The notes beneath the pieces are model-generated. The model made no database searches. It was not told the origin of the DNA and worked only from the letters and a program-made list of their open reading frames with translations. DNA of 64,000 nt. Source: Maniola hyperantus (taxonomy: Eukaryota > Arthropoda > Insecta > Lepidoptera > Nymphalidae). The position numbers and the translations under genes are program-made. Positions 44,025-54,690 of the stretch are shown one piece after another; position 1 is the stretch's first letter, and every line of letters begins with the position of its first letter. The stretch is taken from the NCBI RefSeq assembly GCF_902806685.2, contig NC_048553.1, positions 8,477,099-8,541,098 on the forward strand, given 5' to 3'.

Positions 44025-44631
44025 TAAATAATTAAGGCATCCAATTTCAGGAGCTTTACCTAATTTAAGATTGGCCTAACTTAGTAACTTAAATTGAGGG
44101 CTTTTGGGCTCTGGCTAATTACTTAACCAGCTTACCCATATTTTGGTCGTACCTACAAAACCTATCGAAACTAAAATAACTATGCCCAGGCTTAAACAAA
44201 ACGATATGCAAATTGCAGTCATTCGGAAATCAATCTCATAGTTTCAGTTACACTAGGTTAATTGTAATAAAGTAACAATCCTACAATAAAATAACAATTG
44301 CCACAGATGAGGCGGTCCCGTGGGAATATTTGCCTAGTGAAACAATGGCGTTGAGACAAAGCCTGACCTGTTTGCTCTCAAGACTCGCCCGTGAGGCTTG
44401 AACAATAGTCCTTCGCCAACCACAAAGGATGTAAAACGGGAAGAAATCGCGCAAGACAAAACGAAAGACTCGCGATATAATATTCATGTTTGCTCAAACG
44501 CTTTGCACGGGTTAATTGATACAGTTCTTGAGCTTACTCCGGGTTTCTTTCATTTTTTACTACTTTTTCTTTTGTTCTGTTGCGGTTAGATTCTTGAATT
44601 GAATACATGAGATATTTTCTGGGGTGTGTCC
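44025..44631. other. unique DNA
   Basis: Nothing recognised. Confidence 0.35.
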
Positions 44632-45013
44632 TTAACCCGTCAATAGCGCATCCTGACCATAGTTCTCACTATCAAAAAAAGATCTATCACATAAGTGACC
44701 CAAATAGTAAGTTTGCTGTCCAAATTAGTTAATAAGACAAATCACCTTACAGTTTCCCATTTAAAGCTCATTTCCGAAACGCTATTTCCCTTAACCCGTC
44801 AATAGCGCATCCTGACTATAGTTCACATAATTAAAAAAAGATATGTCAAAGTGAACAAATTACTTAGTTTTGCTGTACAAATTAGTAAATGAACTTAGCA
44901 CCCTGCAGTTTCCCCTTCAAAGCCGATTTCCGAAAGGCTATTTCCCTTAACCAATAGCGCATCCTGACCATAGTTCTCACAATCAAAAAAAGATTTGTCA
45001 CTTAAGTAACCCA
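44632..45013 (+). repeat. 158-bp tandem repeat, about 2.4 units
   Basis: Units start at 44632, 44791 and 44947 with TTAACC(CGTC)AATAGCGCATCCTG. They continue ACTATAGTTC or ACCATAGTTCTCAC, AAAAAAAGAT, AGTTTCCC and CATTTCCGAAA/GATTTCCGAAA, closing GCTATTTCCC. Point differences are moderate. No coding, no family recognised. Confidence 0.8.
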
Positions 45014-45296
45014 GTCCGGAAGGAGAGGTTCCCAGGCGACCGACAAACGATTATCGCCCTTAAGTATCGCTTACAACCACTGGACTGTATGACCCTTGAC
45101 GGTAATGCGATCGGATATTCGACACGTAATATTAGTATTTATTTATTGTTACGATATAATTTTTTAATATCAGCGTTGTTTTAATACAAAATTTAGCGCA
45201 TCAGATCGTTTTATTTATAAAACAACCCTGGTTGATCGTTTTATTTTTTGAAGAACGCTCGAAGGTGTAAAAAGGTGCGTAATCAAAATCTATAAT

Positions 45297-45473
45297 GACG
45301 GCAGAAAATAATGTACATCGGACCTTTAGAAAGAGATAGCGGTTTTTAAAGCATTGTCACTGTCGTTGAGACCGACAAAACGCCACATAGGTATGAGTGA
45401 CAGAGACAACGCTCTACAAACCCGAAATCTCATTTTAAAGGTCGATGTACATTATTTTCTGCTGCGTACTGTA
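45297..45473. mobile_element. foldback MITE, family F, copy 4
   Basis: GACGGCAGAAAATAATGTAC at the left and GTACATTATTTTCTGCTGCG, then TACTGTA, at the right. The inner motifs TTGAGACCGACAAAACG and GACAGAGACAACGCTCTAC are kept. The outermost TACAGTACG of the left arm is lost. Confidence 0.75.
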
Positions 45474-46390
45474 AGGAGCTGTCGCTACGTGAATGTACAC
45501 ACATACTTACAAACGTGCAAATTTGTCTTCACTTTTTAAAGTACAATCGAATGAGCTTTGTCTATCTGGAGGTAGGTATATAGTTATCTTTGATTAATCA
45601 TGAGACAAAGTAGTATTGTTACTTCCGATTACAAGTAAAATATAAACAGCTGACAGGCAAAGAATAATACCAAATGATAAAATGTGAAATTTTGCATATT
45701 TTAATAATAATAGTTTAAGTATAAATAGGATATAATATCTCGAGTGTGACTCTACATAAACATAAACATTTCATTAAAAGCAACATATTAATATGAGAAA
45801 TATAAGTTTTCCTCCTCATCAAAGAATTCAAGGAAAAAGGAAAACTCTAGACATTTATTAAGTAAAAAAATAATTCTAAAAGCACACTAACCCTAGAACT
45901 GAATTTAGAAATTATAATTATCTACAGTGTAATAGCTTACCGTAATTGGGTATTGTACTACTTTTGAATTTGATAAATATTATTACTTTATTATAAACTA
46001 GGATAAAAATAATGACGTACCTACGCTGAAAATAATATTAAAATCCAACAAAGATTTACAAAGTTACAGGCATTTTAATTTTGGAGTGGGAGGGTCTTCT
46101 ATCCCTTTCTCGCAAAACGAAAATTTGTATGAAACCGCACGAAGCTACTATGGCATTTGTCAAAATGACGTCATAATTCTATATTGCTACCTCTGTCTAA
46201 TCAGTAATATTTAAATGCTTATAACTTTTTAATTATTTGATCGATTTAATTAGTTTTTTCAGTTTACGTCATTATTTTTATCCTAATTTATAATAAAAAA
46301 ATTGGAGTCAAACACCCAATTAGTTCCGATTGATTCCATTAAAATAGGTAAAATACACAGCAAGAAAGTAGTCACAATAAATCCATCAAA
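45474..46390. other. unique AT-rich DNA
   Basis: Nothing recognised. Confidence 0.4.
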
Positions 46391-46601
46391 ATAATATTAC
46401 AAATGCGAAAGTGTGTATTTTGTCTGCTAGCTTTTCACTGCCCATGCATTTAACTTTGGGTGGAATTTGGTGCAGAGATAGCTTGCATTCTGAGAACGGA
46501 CATATACTACTTTTTATCCCGAACAATCAAACAGTTTCCACGGGATTTTTAAAAAAAAGTTTTTTTTTTTTAAATTCAGTTTTTAAGCGAGCATTATCTA
46601 G
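46391..46601 (+). mobile_element. Helitron-like, family A1
   Basis: ATATTACAAATGCGAAAGTG head, GTCTGCTAGCTTTTCACTGC, TATCCCGAACAATCAAACAG and a (T)12 run. The eroded end AGCGAGCATTATCTAG|T keeps CTAG but lost the ACGAAGTCGC hairpin. Confidence 0.7.
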
Positions 46602-47211
46602 TACAGTTTACAATAACAGCGATTATATTGTGATAATATTATTAATAATAATCACAACTTCGGTGCTACGGGGGCAGTACGTGTATCCGAACAGTGCGAT
46701 GCGTAGACGCACCGGCTCGAGCGGACGGCGCGGCGGGCTAACAGGAAGGAAGTGTAAGGCGAGCGCGTGAGAAGGACGCCTGCGCCGTGAGAAACGTTAC
46801 TCATTGACTCACACTTTACTAAACCATGAGGCTTGGGCATACACATCGCGCGACGCGACGGCAGCGTCAAGCAGCTACAGCGTTGCCAATATGGTTTCTA
46901 GAAGTTGTGTGAAACAAGACACTGTATCAGCCACGATGATGTTATGTATTTCTTATAGCAATCCCTTGTATACTTAGTTGCTTTTTCCTTAGATAGTTTA
47001 AAACAGAAACATTCTTGGAGATACGCGTAAGCGACACAATTTGCCTGTCGCGGCGGTTTAAATCTTCTAGAGTAAGGTATTTTACTCACATTATATTTAT
47101 TATTTCATTGTCAGTTCGCGGTAACAACGTCTGGCCTTACTTATATAGTGCGCCTCTAACGCATTTCAGCGAGAAGCAACTTGTTTATCCTTTCTTTAAG
47201 ACTAGCTTATG
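46602..47211. other. unique DNA with a CpG-rich block
   Basis: About 46665-46870 is CpG-rich (GACGGCGCGGCGGGC, TCGCGCGACGCGACGGC). Open frames on both strands across it look like a by-product of composition. No domain. Confidence 0.35.
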
Positions 47212-47422
47212 CTCGCGACTTCGTCCGCGTGGACTACACAAATTTCAAACTACTATTTCGGGCCCTCAGGGGTTGAATTTTCAAAAATCCTTTCTTAGCG
47301 GATGCCTACGTCATAATAGTTATCTGCACGCCAAATTTCAGCCCAATCCGTCCAGTAGTTTGAGCTGTGCGTTGATAGATCAGTCAGTCAGTCAGTCAGT
47401 CACCTTTTCCTTTTATATATTA
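47212..47422 (-). mobile_element. Helitron-like, family B, docked on E
   Basis: CTAGCTTATGCTCGCGACTT at the left, (CAGT)n, and CACCTTTTCCTTTTATATAT at the right. Its 5' end touches the CTAG|T terminus of the E element at 47423 (both minus strand). Confidence 0.8.
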
Positions 47423-48767
47423 CTAGCTGATCCCCGCGGCTTCGCCCGCGTAGATTTAGGTTTTTAAAGATCCCGTATAGCCTATGTCACTCAGGAATAA
47501 TGTAGCTTTCTACTGGTGAAAGAATTTTTAAAATCGGTTCAGTAGTTCTAAAGATTACCCCCTACAAACAAACTTAACGACATTACCTCTTTATATAATA
47601 ATACAACGGGCCGTGCAGCAGAAATCGTAATATTTTAATTTCGCCATAACTTCAAAACCAAACGTCCAATTTTAATCATTCACAGACCAAATATTATCTC
47701 CATAAACTGTTCTTAGTGATGAAATCATTTATTTTGATAAGGATTAATAGCATGAGTAAAATAAACGCGTTTAAATGTAGTCCAAAAAAAATTCAAGATT
47801 TTTAAATAAAAAAATGGTTGCTGTGCCTCACTCGACATAGATGGGTATAGTGTGTCGCGGACTTTTTTGTAGATATTTATAAGATCTACAATTAATTAGA
47901 ACATTTTATGGTTCTATCTTTTATAGTTTAGGCAGCGTACGCAAAATAAGTAACTTTTCTGGTTGATTTTTTACACCTTGTGTCCGAAAAACCCAAATAT
48001 CTTACGGAACCCTATTTTTTCCAAAATAAAATATAGCCTATGTTACTCGTGGATAATGTAGCTTTCGAATGGTGAAAGAATTTTTAAAATCGGTCCAGTA
48101 GTTTTTGAGCCTATTCAGTACAAACAAACAAACAAACAAACAAACAAACAAAGTTTTCCTCTTTATAATATTAGTGTAGATTAGTGTAGACAACGGGCCG
48201 TGCAGCAGAAATCGTAATATTTTAATTTCGCCATAACTTCAAAACCAAACGTCCAATTTTAATCATTCAAGGACCAAATATTATCTCCATAAACTGTTCT
48301 TAGTGATGAAATCATTTATTTTGATAAGGATTAATAGCATGAGTAAAATAAACGCGTTTAAATGTAGTCCAAAAAAAATTCAAGATTTTTAAATAAAAAA
48401 ATGGTTGCTGTGCCTCACTCGACATAGATGGGTATAGTGTGTCGCGGACTTTTTTGTAGATATTTATAAGATCTACAATTAATTAGAACATTTTATGGTT
48501 CTATCTTTTATAGTTTAGGCAGCGTACGCAAAATAAGTAACTTTTCTGGTTGATTTTTTACACCTTGTGTCCGAAAAACCCAAATATCTTACGGAACCCT
48601 ATTTTTTCCAAAATAAAATATAGCCTATGTTACTCGTGGATAATGTAGCTTTCGAATGGCGAAAGAATTTTTAAAATCGGTCCAGTAGTTTTTGAGCCTA
48701 TTCAGTACAAACAAACAAACAAACAAACAAACAAACAAAGTTTTCCTCTTTATAATATTAGTGTAGA
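47423..48767 (-). mobile_element. Helitron-like, family E, two internal units
   Basis: The minus-strand start is A|TCTACACTAATATTATAA at 48767 and the end is CCGCGGGGATCAGCTAG|T at 47423. It has the same 3' module and the same unit as the 17.6 kb copy, but only two full units (roughly 47608-48180 and 48188-48767). A remnant of a unit head lies next to the 3' module, and the junction contains a duplicated TTAGTGTAGA. Nearly identical by eye to the first copy, so both are young. Confidence 0.85.
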
Positions 48768-49143
48768 TTTAGATTAGATTAGATAAGGAAAAACCATGGA
48801 CAAAAGTACTTACTATTTAAAACATTGCACAGACCTTCGCTTCTACCATGCCACTGTCGTTACTCTTTCTAAGTGTCGCCGCCTTTACTAAACCTTTACT
48901 GCACGTAATTGATATTGTACAGAATGTGGTTTGTAAGAAACCGCGGGATTGTCTTTTGATTTGCTTTTATTGTCATAGAAACAAAAGCTCTCAATACAAA
49001 GAGTTAATTTTGAAAAAGAAACTAAATACCCACCCATTTGAAATTTCCGGGATCTTATATACAAACAATTGAAAAGAAAAGTTAAAAGAATCATAAAAAA
49101 ATTAAGATCTAATCAAATCATTTTTCAATGGGATGTTTCTGTT
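48768..49143. other. unique DNA
   Basis: Nothing recognised. Confidence 0.35.
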
Positions 49144-49450
49144 ATTGAAATTCCATAATTTGTTGAAGTTTTTCAAATATTTGGTAGACGTTGGTTGTTT
49201 TCAAAAGTCCATGGTTCACAAGGAACAACAAGCTACTTTTTCCATAGTCCACTAAATCAAATAAATTGTTGTTCCTTATAAATCGTTTAGCGCAATTTCG
49301 TCTCATGATTCTAATTTCTGCCTGGTTTCTAATGTCATTCAACATTACGACAAAATTCACACGTCGAATCAAAAGCAAGTGGTGCTCATTCAAATTTTAC
49401 AAAGATATCATCTCGGTTGCCAACAATAAATCAATCTCTGAGTCAGACAT
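49144..49450 (-). pseudogene. unrecognised coding-like frame with one stop
   Basis: From ATG at 49450 the minus strand reads MSDSEIDLLLATEMISL, a TAA, then NLNEHHLLLIRRVNFVVML and RNQAEIRIMRRNCAKRF, continuing to a stop near 49144 (about 100 codons in one frame). The start resembles the acidic/hydrophobic start of the Harbinger transposase at 40.7 kb, but the remainder shows no motif I know. It may be a decayed transposase or chance. Confidence 0.25.
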
Positions 49451-49639
49451 CGGGCTACATGACGAGCTCAATAAAAAAAAGATCACCGCCAATCGTTCCG
49501 TGCTAAAGATCAGGGAGCGTCGACCTTCACGTGTGGGATAAGATACAAATGACAGGCGACGTATGTATGACATCAAATTGATCGATAAAATCTAACGATG
49601 TGTAATCAAAGATAATATTAAAACTTGTTATTTACTTAA

Positions 49640-49740
49640 CTAGCTTATGCTCGCGACTTCGTCCGCGTGGACTTTATAAATTTTAAACCCCTATTTCACC
49701 CCCTTAGGGGTTGAATTTTCAAAAAACTATCGCGGATATA
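49640..49740 (-). mobile_element. Helitron-like, family B, 5' truncated
   Basis: CTAGCTTATGCTCGCGACTT to GGGGTTGAATTTTCAAAAAA. It breaks off where the GC-rich duplication begins. Confidence 0.75.
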
Positions 49741-50110
49741 TCGGAGTCGCAGAAAAGGAATCAGTGGCTCGGGGCACAATCTCGGCGTCCGGTCCCGGGG
49801 CCGGCTTCCGGCAAGGCCTGACGTTCCGCTGAGACCTGCGCACGCACCATTGTTAATTAGGTGATGTTAGGGAGATTTTTGTGCGAATAGCGAAGTCAGT
49901 AAGTAACTCTTACCTCCGCCGCTTGTGATTTGCGGCGGGTTCACATTGCGCGACCATAGGAGTCACCGGAAGGAATCAGGGGCTCGGGGCACAATCTCGG
50001 CGTCCGGTGCCGGGACCGGCTTCCGGCAAGGCGTGACGTTCCGCCTGCGACCTGCGCACGCGCCATTGTTAATTAGGTGATGTTAGGGAGATTTTTGTGC
50101 TATATGGAAC
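49741..50110 (+). repeat. GC-rich tandem duplication, period about 216 bp
   Basis: GGAATCAGTGGCTCGGGGC at about 49758 and GGAATCAGGGGCTCGGGGC at about 49972. Each is followed by ACAATCTCGGCGTCCGGT, GGCTTCCGGCAAGGC, GACCTGCGCACGC and the AT-rich close TTAGGTGATGTTAGGGAG. Between them is a unique CCGCCGCTTGTGATTTGCGG hairpin-like piece. No family recognised. It could be a tandem 5' UTR of a LINE or an LTR piece; neither can be shown. Confidence 0.7.
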
Positions 50111-50318
50111 GGAAGATGGATCCGATAAGGTGTAATTTTAAAAAGTGTTTGATTACCTACATTACTGGTAACTACCTACTCGTGCTATATTGTTATTTGT
50201 GAAAGCACAGCGTTTTATTGTTAAAAAATAAGTGACCAAAGTATAGAATGGTTTTGTCAATTGAAGACAAAAAATAGGAATTTAATCATCCCTAGGTAAG
50301 TTAAAATATTATAAAATA

Positions 50319-50567
50319 CCAGCTTATGCTCGCGACTTCGTCCGCGTGGACTACACAAATTTCAAACCCCTATTTCACCCCCTTAGGGGTTGAATTTTCA
50401 AAAATCCTTTCTTAGCGGATGCCTACGTCATAATAGCTATCTGCATGCCAAATTTCAGCCCGATCCGTCCAGTAGTTTAAGCTGTGCGTTGATAGATCAG
50501 TCAGTCAGTCAGTCAGTCAGTCAGTCATTCAGTCAGTCAGTCAGTCACCTTTTCCTTTTATATATTT
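50319..50567 (-). mobile_element. Helitron-like, family B, with long (CAGT)n
   Basis: CCAGCTTATGCTCGCGACTT (CTAG now CTGG on the minus strand), a typical body, and a TCAG/CAGT tract of about 50 bp at 50498-50547. Ends CTTTTCCTTTTATATATTT... near 50567. Confidence 0.75.
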
Positions 50568-50760
50568 AGATTATAAGTGTGTCTGTCTGCTGGCTTTTCA
50601 AGGTCCATCTTTTATTCAGTTTTGATGAAATTTGGCACAAAGATAGCTTGTATCCTGGGTACGAGAATAGGCTACTCTTTTGCCCCGGAAAATCGAAGAG
50701 ATCCCAATGGATATTAAAAAAACCTCATTCCACATGGGTGAAGTCGCGAGCATCATCTGA
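50568..50760 (+). mobile_element. Helitron-like, family A1
   Basis: GATTATAAGTGTGTCTGTC head (short), GTATCCTGGGTACGAGAATA and CCACATGGGTGAAGTCGCG. It ends GAGCATCATCTGA|T. It lies head-to-head with the family B copy. Confidence 0.7.
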
Positions 50761-51587
50761 TATAGGTATGTATTATAAAAAACTGATGACTTAGTTCTGA
50801 TAACAAGCAGATCCTAGATAAGTAGATGCTGACTTTAAAACTAAATATGAAAACTGATGACGAAGAAATATGAAAAAAAAAACTAAACTAACTAAACACA
50901 AAATCATACCTCTGAGAAAGATATTGTGGCGAATAGTTCTTTCTTGCAGTCCACTCAAAATATTTCGTAAAACCATCACATAAATGAAAGTCATTGTTAA
51001 TTTCACTAATAACTAGGTAACTGATCTCTTACAAAGTTTACAGCACAAATGAAGTAAGGGTATGCATTTCCTCTTTTATATGCATCAGGTGGATATTTCT
51101 GCGTTCGCGCAGCTCCCGCTAAGTCTCGATTCAGAAGACGCGGGAGTGGAATAAAAATAATATACATATACCTGAATTTATTTTGACGGTCACTTTGTTT
51201 AGGTATATAAAATTTATATATAATTACTTATTATCATTTTGAATTCATTTTACAGTCTACAATTTTTTACTGCAACCTATAGTACAGGGCGTTCCCTTAC
51301 CGATTGCCAGCTCAACCTGTCGCGTACTAAACATGTATATTTAAGATTTGTTTGTTTATAAACGATAATCTCTGACTAAACCGATTCTAATAATTAGAAA
51401 GCTACTTTGTCCAGAAGTAGCATAGGCTACTTAGTCAAAAGCTACGGCAAAAGCTAGAATGAAATAAAGTACAAAAAATTCAGCCAAGAAAATTGAGCGT
51501 AGAAAATAGAAATCAAAATTTTTTATTGAAAGGCTATATTATGTTGTTCTAAAATATTTAATAGTAAACTTATTTTTTAATTCATTC
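50761..51587. other. unique DNA with Helitron-like echo
   Basis: About 51345-51470 (GATTCTAATAATTAGAAAGC, GTAGCATAGGCTACTTAG) looks like a decayed relative of family E. Otherwise nothing. Confidence 0.3.
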
Positions 51588-51715
51588 ATCATGATCAACC
51601 CATCGCTGGCCAACTACTGAGCTCAAGACTCCTCTCAGAATGAGAAGGGTTTTAGGTCATAGTCCACCACGCTGGCCCAGTGCGAAAAGGACTTCACCCA
51701 CCTTTGAGAAATTAA
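51588..51715 (-). mobile_element. SINE2 tail part
   Basis: TCATGATCAACCCATCGCTG, GGTTTTAGGTCATAGTCCA and CGCTGGCCCAGTGCG. The tRNA-like head is absent. Confidence 0.65.
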
Positions 51716-52320
51716 CTGACTATTTTTTTTTATTCTTGAGATTTTCTACAATAGGTACATGTGGTGGTTTATTATGGAAGGTCTCGAGATATTAAAATAT
51801 TCAAAGTTCATTATTTAATTTTTTAAATGAAGTTTTGTTGCATTTTTTCTTATTCATACTCGTAATGCAATTTCGTGCTCCCACTGCAACTTAATGTACG
51901 GGAAAGGTGTTATTTTCATTCTTTCATATTTCTTTCACTTTGCTTGCACTTAAGTTTTATGCATTCACTGTATTGTTCTTTTAAAGAGCCATTTGTTTTA
52001 AGATCCGGCTTCATTACTTGAAAAACATTTTCCCGCTTAAGGTTCTACACAGCAAGTTGTTTTACTTTCTCATGGTGAAAATGTTTCCATTGTAAAAAAG
52101 AATTTTCTTTTTCTTTCAGGGGTTATATTATAAGGTCGGTGCTTTGTCGTAATTAACTGAAATTGCAGCAATTAATGTTCGAAAAATTAAGCTCTTATAA
52201 AATATTCTTGTTTTTCTTGTTGATGACAAATCTGTACCTACTTGGCTATTCAGTTATTTTCTGGAAAATCTTTGAATGCAGTTTTTCTTCTATTGAAAAT
52301 AATCTATATATATTATATTA
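51716..52320. other. unique AT-rich DNA
   Basis: Nothing recognised. Confidence 0.4.
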
Positions 52321-52556
52321 TATGAAAGGAAAAGCTGACTGACTGACTCAGTGACGGATCGACGTAATTTTCTGCATGGATGTCGTTAAAGACCTAGAGA
52401 ATATAGGCTACTTTTCATTCCTGAAAATCCACCAGGTTAGCCTGGTTCCTTCTTGGACAGCATCATCACTTACCACCAGGTGAGATTGCAGTCAAGGGTT
52501 AACTTTCATCTGAATGAAATAAAAATAAATCCACAAGGACGACGTCACGGGCTTTA
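52321..52556 (+). mobile_element. Helitron-like B/A mosaic split by a SINE1 tail
   Basis: ATGAAAGGAAAAGCTGACTG (B head) and CAGTGACGGATCGACG lead to an A-like core (GAATATAGGCTACTTTTCAT). A SINE1 3' part interrupts between CCTGAAAATCC and TCCACAAGGACGACGTCACG. Confidence 0.6.
52432..52537 (+). mobile_element. SINE1, 5' truncated, nested
   Basis: AGGTTAGCCTGGTTCCTTC, ATCACTTACCACCAGGTGAG and AACTTTCATCTGAATGAAAT match the SINE1 3' part at 13.7 kb, with an A-rich end. Confidence 0.7.
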
Positions 52557-53138
52557 TTTCTACTACTCCGTATTTCTAATTTCTATCATAATATCAATTA
52601 CGTAGTAGGTACTATTGCGCGGTATAGACTATAGAGTTGTTGTCAACACTTGAATAGTAAACAAATTAATTCATCCTCTTGACCAGCTCTTTTCTTTAAG
52701 TAGTTCATTATTCTTAATTAAGTATGTGCTATATGAACTTGGCTTCTAAGTGTGGCTGTATGCAAATTTTCACTTATGCGCCGCCTAGTCAGAGCCGTGG
52801 TAATTGCTTTCCTTACATAATTATAATTGGCGAGAAAAGTGTGCACATTAATTATTCATCAATCTACCCTCCCCTCATTTGCTGGCTTGAGATACGCCAG
52901 TTAAACAAATAAGTGTCACTATTTTTGTCAGAGCTCATAATTTATCGATTTCTCAATAATTTATCCGTTAATACGATTGATTATTATTTATTTCCAAACG
53001 CTAAGGAGTTGATGGTAATGCCTACTAATGAGGTGGGAAAAACAGGCACAGTGCCTACCCCGACGGTATTATGATTCCCAAATCTCAGTCCACAAATATG
53101 CGAGATGCGTGCACTATCGCTCTCTATTGTGTGCAGTA
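52557..53138. other. unique DNA
   Basis: Nothing recognised; an open frame at 52724-52912 has no signature. Confidence 0.35.
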
Positions 53139-53326
53139 TGTTAGCGCACTTATAATAATTAATTATCTCTGACAGAAGTCACGTGATGTGTTGCATCACC
53201 ATCTTGAATCGATTGGTATAAAAGCGAGTGTTTGATGATTCTTAAGGCAGTCTGTGTTCAACCTCAGACTCATTCGACTATTAAATGCTTTTGTGTTTAG
53301 GTCGCATTTCTGATTGAGTGGTTACA
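53139..53326 (+). promoter_or_regulatory. TATA/Inr promoter, possibly a solo LTR
   Basis: GGTATAAAAGCG at 53215-53226 lies 32 bp upstream of an initiator-like GGCAGTCTG (A at 53249), a near-ideal TATA-Inr spacing. A 188-bp block from TGTTAGCGCAC (53139) to TGGTTACA (53326) has the TG...CA edges of a short LTR. No flanking duplication, primer-binding site or gag/pol is evident. A host promoter is an equal alternative. Confidence 0.4.
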
Positions 53327-53587
53327 ATAGCAATTGTGCCCTAATCAAGTTAATATTGCAGTAAGGTTATTATGAAAGGCAAAACTCTCGATAAACCGCT
53401 GTGTGTCGTGGTTAATATTTAACTTCACTTCTGGTATGTTTATAAGTACAAATCTAGATATTTGTGACAAGTATTGTTTACTATTTTGTCAGCAAATTTA
53501 GGAGCTGCAATGAAATTATCTCTATCAGTTTGCTCAAAATTACAAAATATTTCGGGGTCAAGATGCGGCTTTTATAATTTCAGGAAA

Positions 53588-53831
53588 TCCATATACCTAT
53601 TATACGTATACCTATGAATGCAAAAGTGTATCTGTCTATCTATATCTACTTATGCTTGCTTTTAACGGCCCATCTGTTTAACCGTTTTGGAAGAAATTGG
53701 GTACCGGTACCTACTAGGTATAGCCTGCAACCCAGGAAGGAACATAGGATACTTTTTCTTCCGAAAAACCAAAGAGTCTCGGGATTTTTAAAAACCTTAA
53801 TTCACTTATATGAAGCCGCGGGCATTATCTA
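53588..53831 (+). mobile_element. Helitron-like, family A1
   Basis: A|TCCATATACCTATTATACG at the left, with an inserted TACCTA/TACGTA tract. CAACCCAGGAAGGAACATAG and GAAGCCGCGGGCATTATCTA follow at the right (CTAG now CTAT). Confidence 0.7.
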
Positions 53832-53832
53832 T

Positions 53833-54058
53833 TTGGTATAGACACAGAGGTAGCTTGTATCCCAGAGATGAATATAGGATACTTTTTATCCCAGAAAACC
53901 TTTGTACCTATTTGCTACTAATTAATTTTGAGTACAATCACTATGGCCAGGACTCCATTCAAATCAAATGTTAGAATTTTGGTCATAAATAAATATTCAT
54001 TCATTCATTCATTCGTTTTAAGAAACCCGAAACTTACGCAGATGAAGTCGCGGCCATC
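53833..54058 (+). mobile_element. Helitron-like A1 fragment with nested tail
   Basis: GTATAGACACAGAGGTAGCT, TATAGGATACTTTTTATCCC, then a foreign 115-bp piece (about 53900-54015) ending AAATAAATATTCATTCATTC. The Helitron-like end GCAGATGAAGTCGCGGCCATC follows. 5' truncated and immediately after the preceding copy. Confidence 0.6.
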
Positions 54059-54234
54059 ACATACGGGCTATATGTATGTATGTAGGTAGGTATAGTTACA
54101 AAAATTTCCGGACCAAGAAATTCATCAAGAGGCTTGCTTCAGGAAATGCACAATATTGTATGTAAGTTCTAATTATTCGCATATTCGAAGAGGTCAAACC
54201 CAAAATATGGAATTGCGACAAAATAATATCGTTT
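54059..54234. other. unique DNA
   Basis: Nothing recognised. Confidence 0.3.
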
Positions 54235-54426
54235 TCAATTTTCACAATACTTTATTATCTTGGTTTGTATTGGGTGCCTTGTTTCTATTACTAGGTCTTT
54301 GACATTAGCGGTCGGTTTATCTGATTGTTCAAGCGCATTCTTCCATACAGCAGGAGTCTTGGCAAATTTATAGACGGCTGAGTTGGTCTTTTAATCACCC
54401 ATGCGAAATAGTTCCCAGTAAATCAT
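54235..54426 (-). pseudogene. unrecognised coding remnant
   Basis: From ATG at 54426 the minus strand reads MIYWELFRMGD, one TAA, then KTNSAVYKFAKTPAVWKNAL, EQSDKPTANVKDLVIETR and HPIQTKIIKYCEN to a TGA. Codon and residue make-up look protein-like, unlike the surrounding AT-rich noise. I cannot name a family. It could be a piece of a mobile-element or host gene; a single stop suggests a pseudogene, or an exon boundary near AAAG|ACC. Confidence 0.35.
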
Positions 54427-54546
54427 AGGAAATTATACGTACCTATGAGATATGGACACAGTTGGCATTGTTTTAAACAAATGTATAAAACAAGTGTTTA
54501 AACATGTTATTAATCTTGTCTTAGACTAACATGTTTTGAATAGAAT

Positions 54547-54690
54547 AGAATAGAATTAAAAAAAAATTTCAAATAAGCTTTTACAAGTAAGTACCTACTT
54601 TGGAATCGTCAAATGCGTTTACCACTGGTTTGTAACGCTTTTTCTACCGAAAAGAATCAGCAAGAAACTCGGCGGTTGTTTGGTTTTTAT
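54547..54690 (-). repeat. family S copy
   Basis: ATTTCAAATAAGCTTTTACA, CTACTTTGGAATCGTCAAAT, CCACTGGTTTGTAACG and AATCAGCAAGAAACTCGGCG. Confidence 0.6.

Noticed and set aside
46411..46770. 119-codon frame
   Set aside because: Starts in a Helitron-like copy and crosses a T-run into a CpG-rich block; no domain, composition artefact.
47015..47467. 150-codon frame on the plus strand
   Set aside because: It runs through family B and E repeat sequence; residues come from repeat words such as the CAGT tract.
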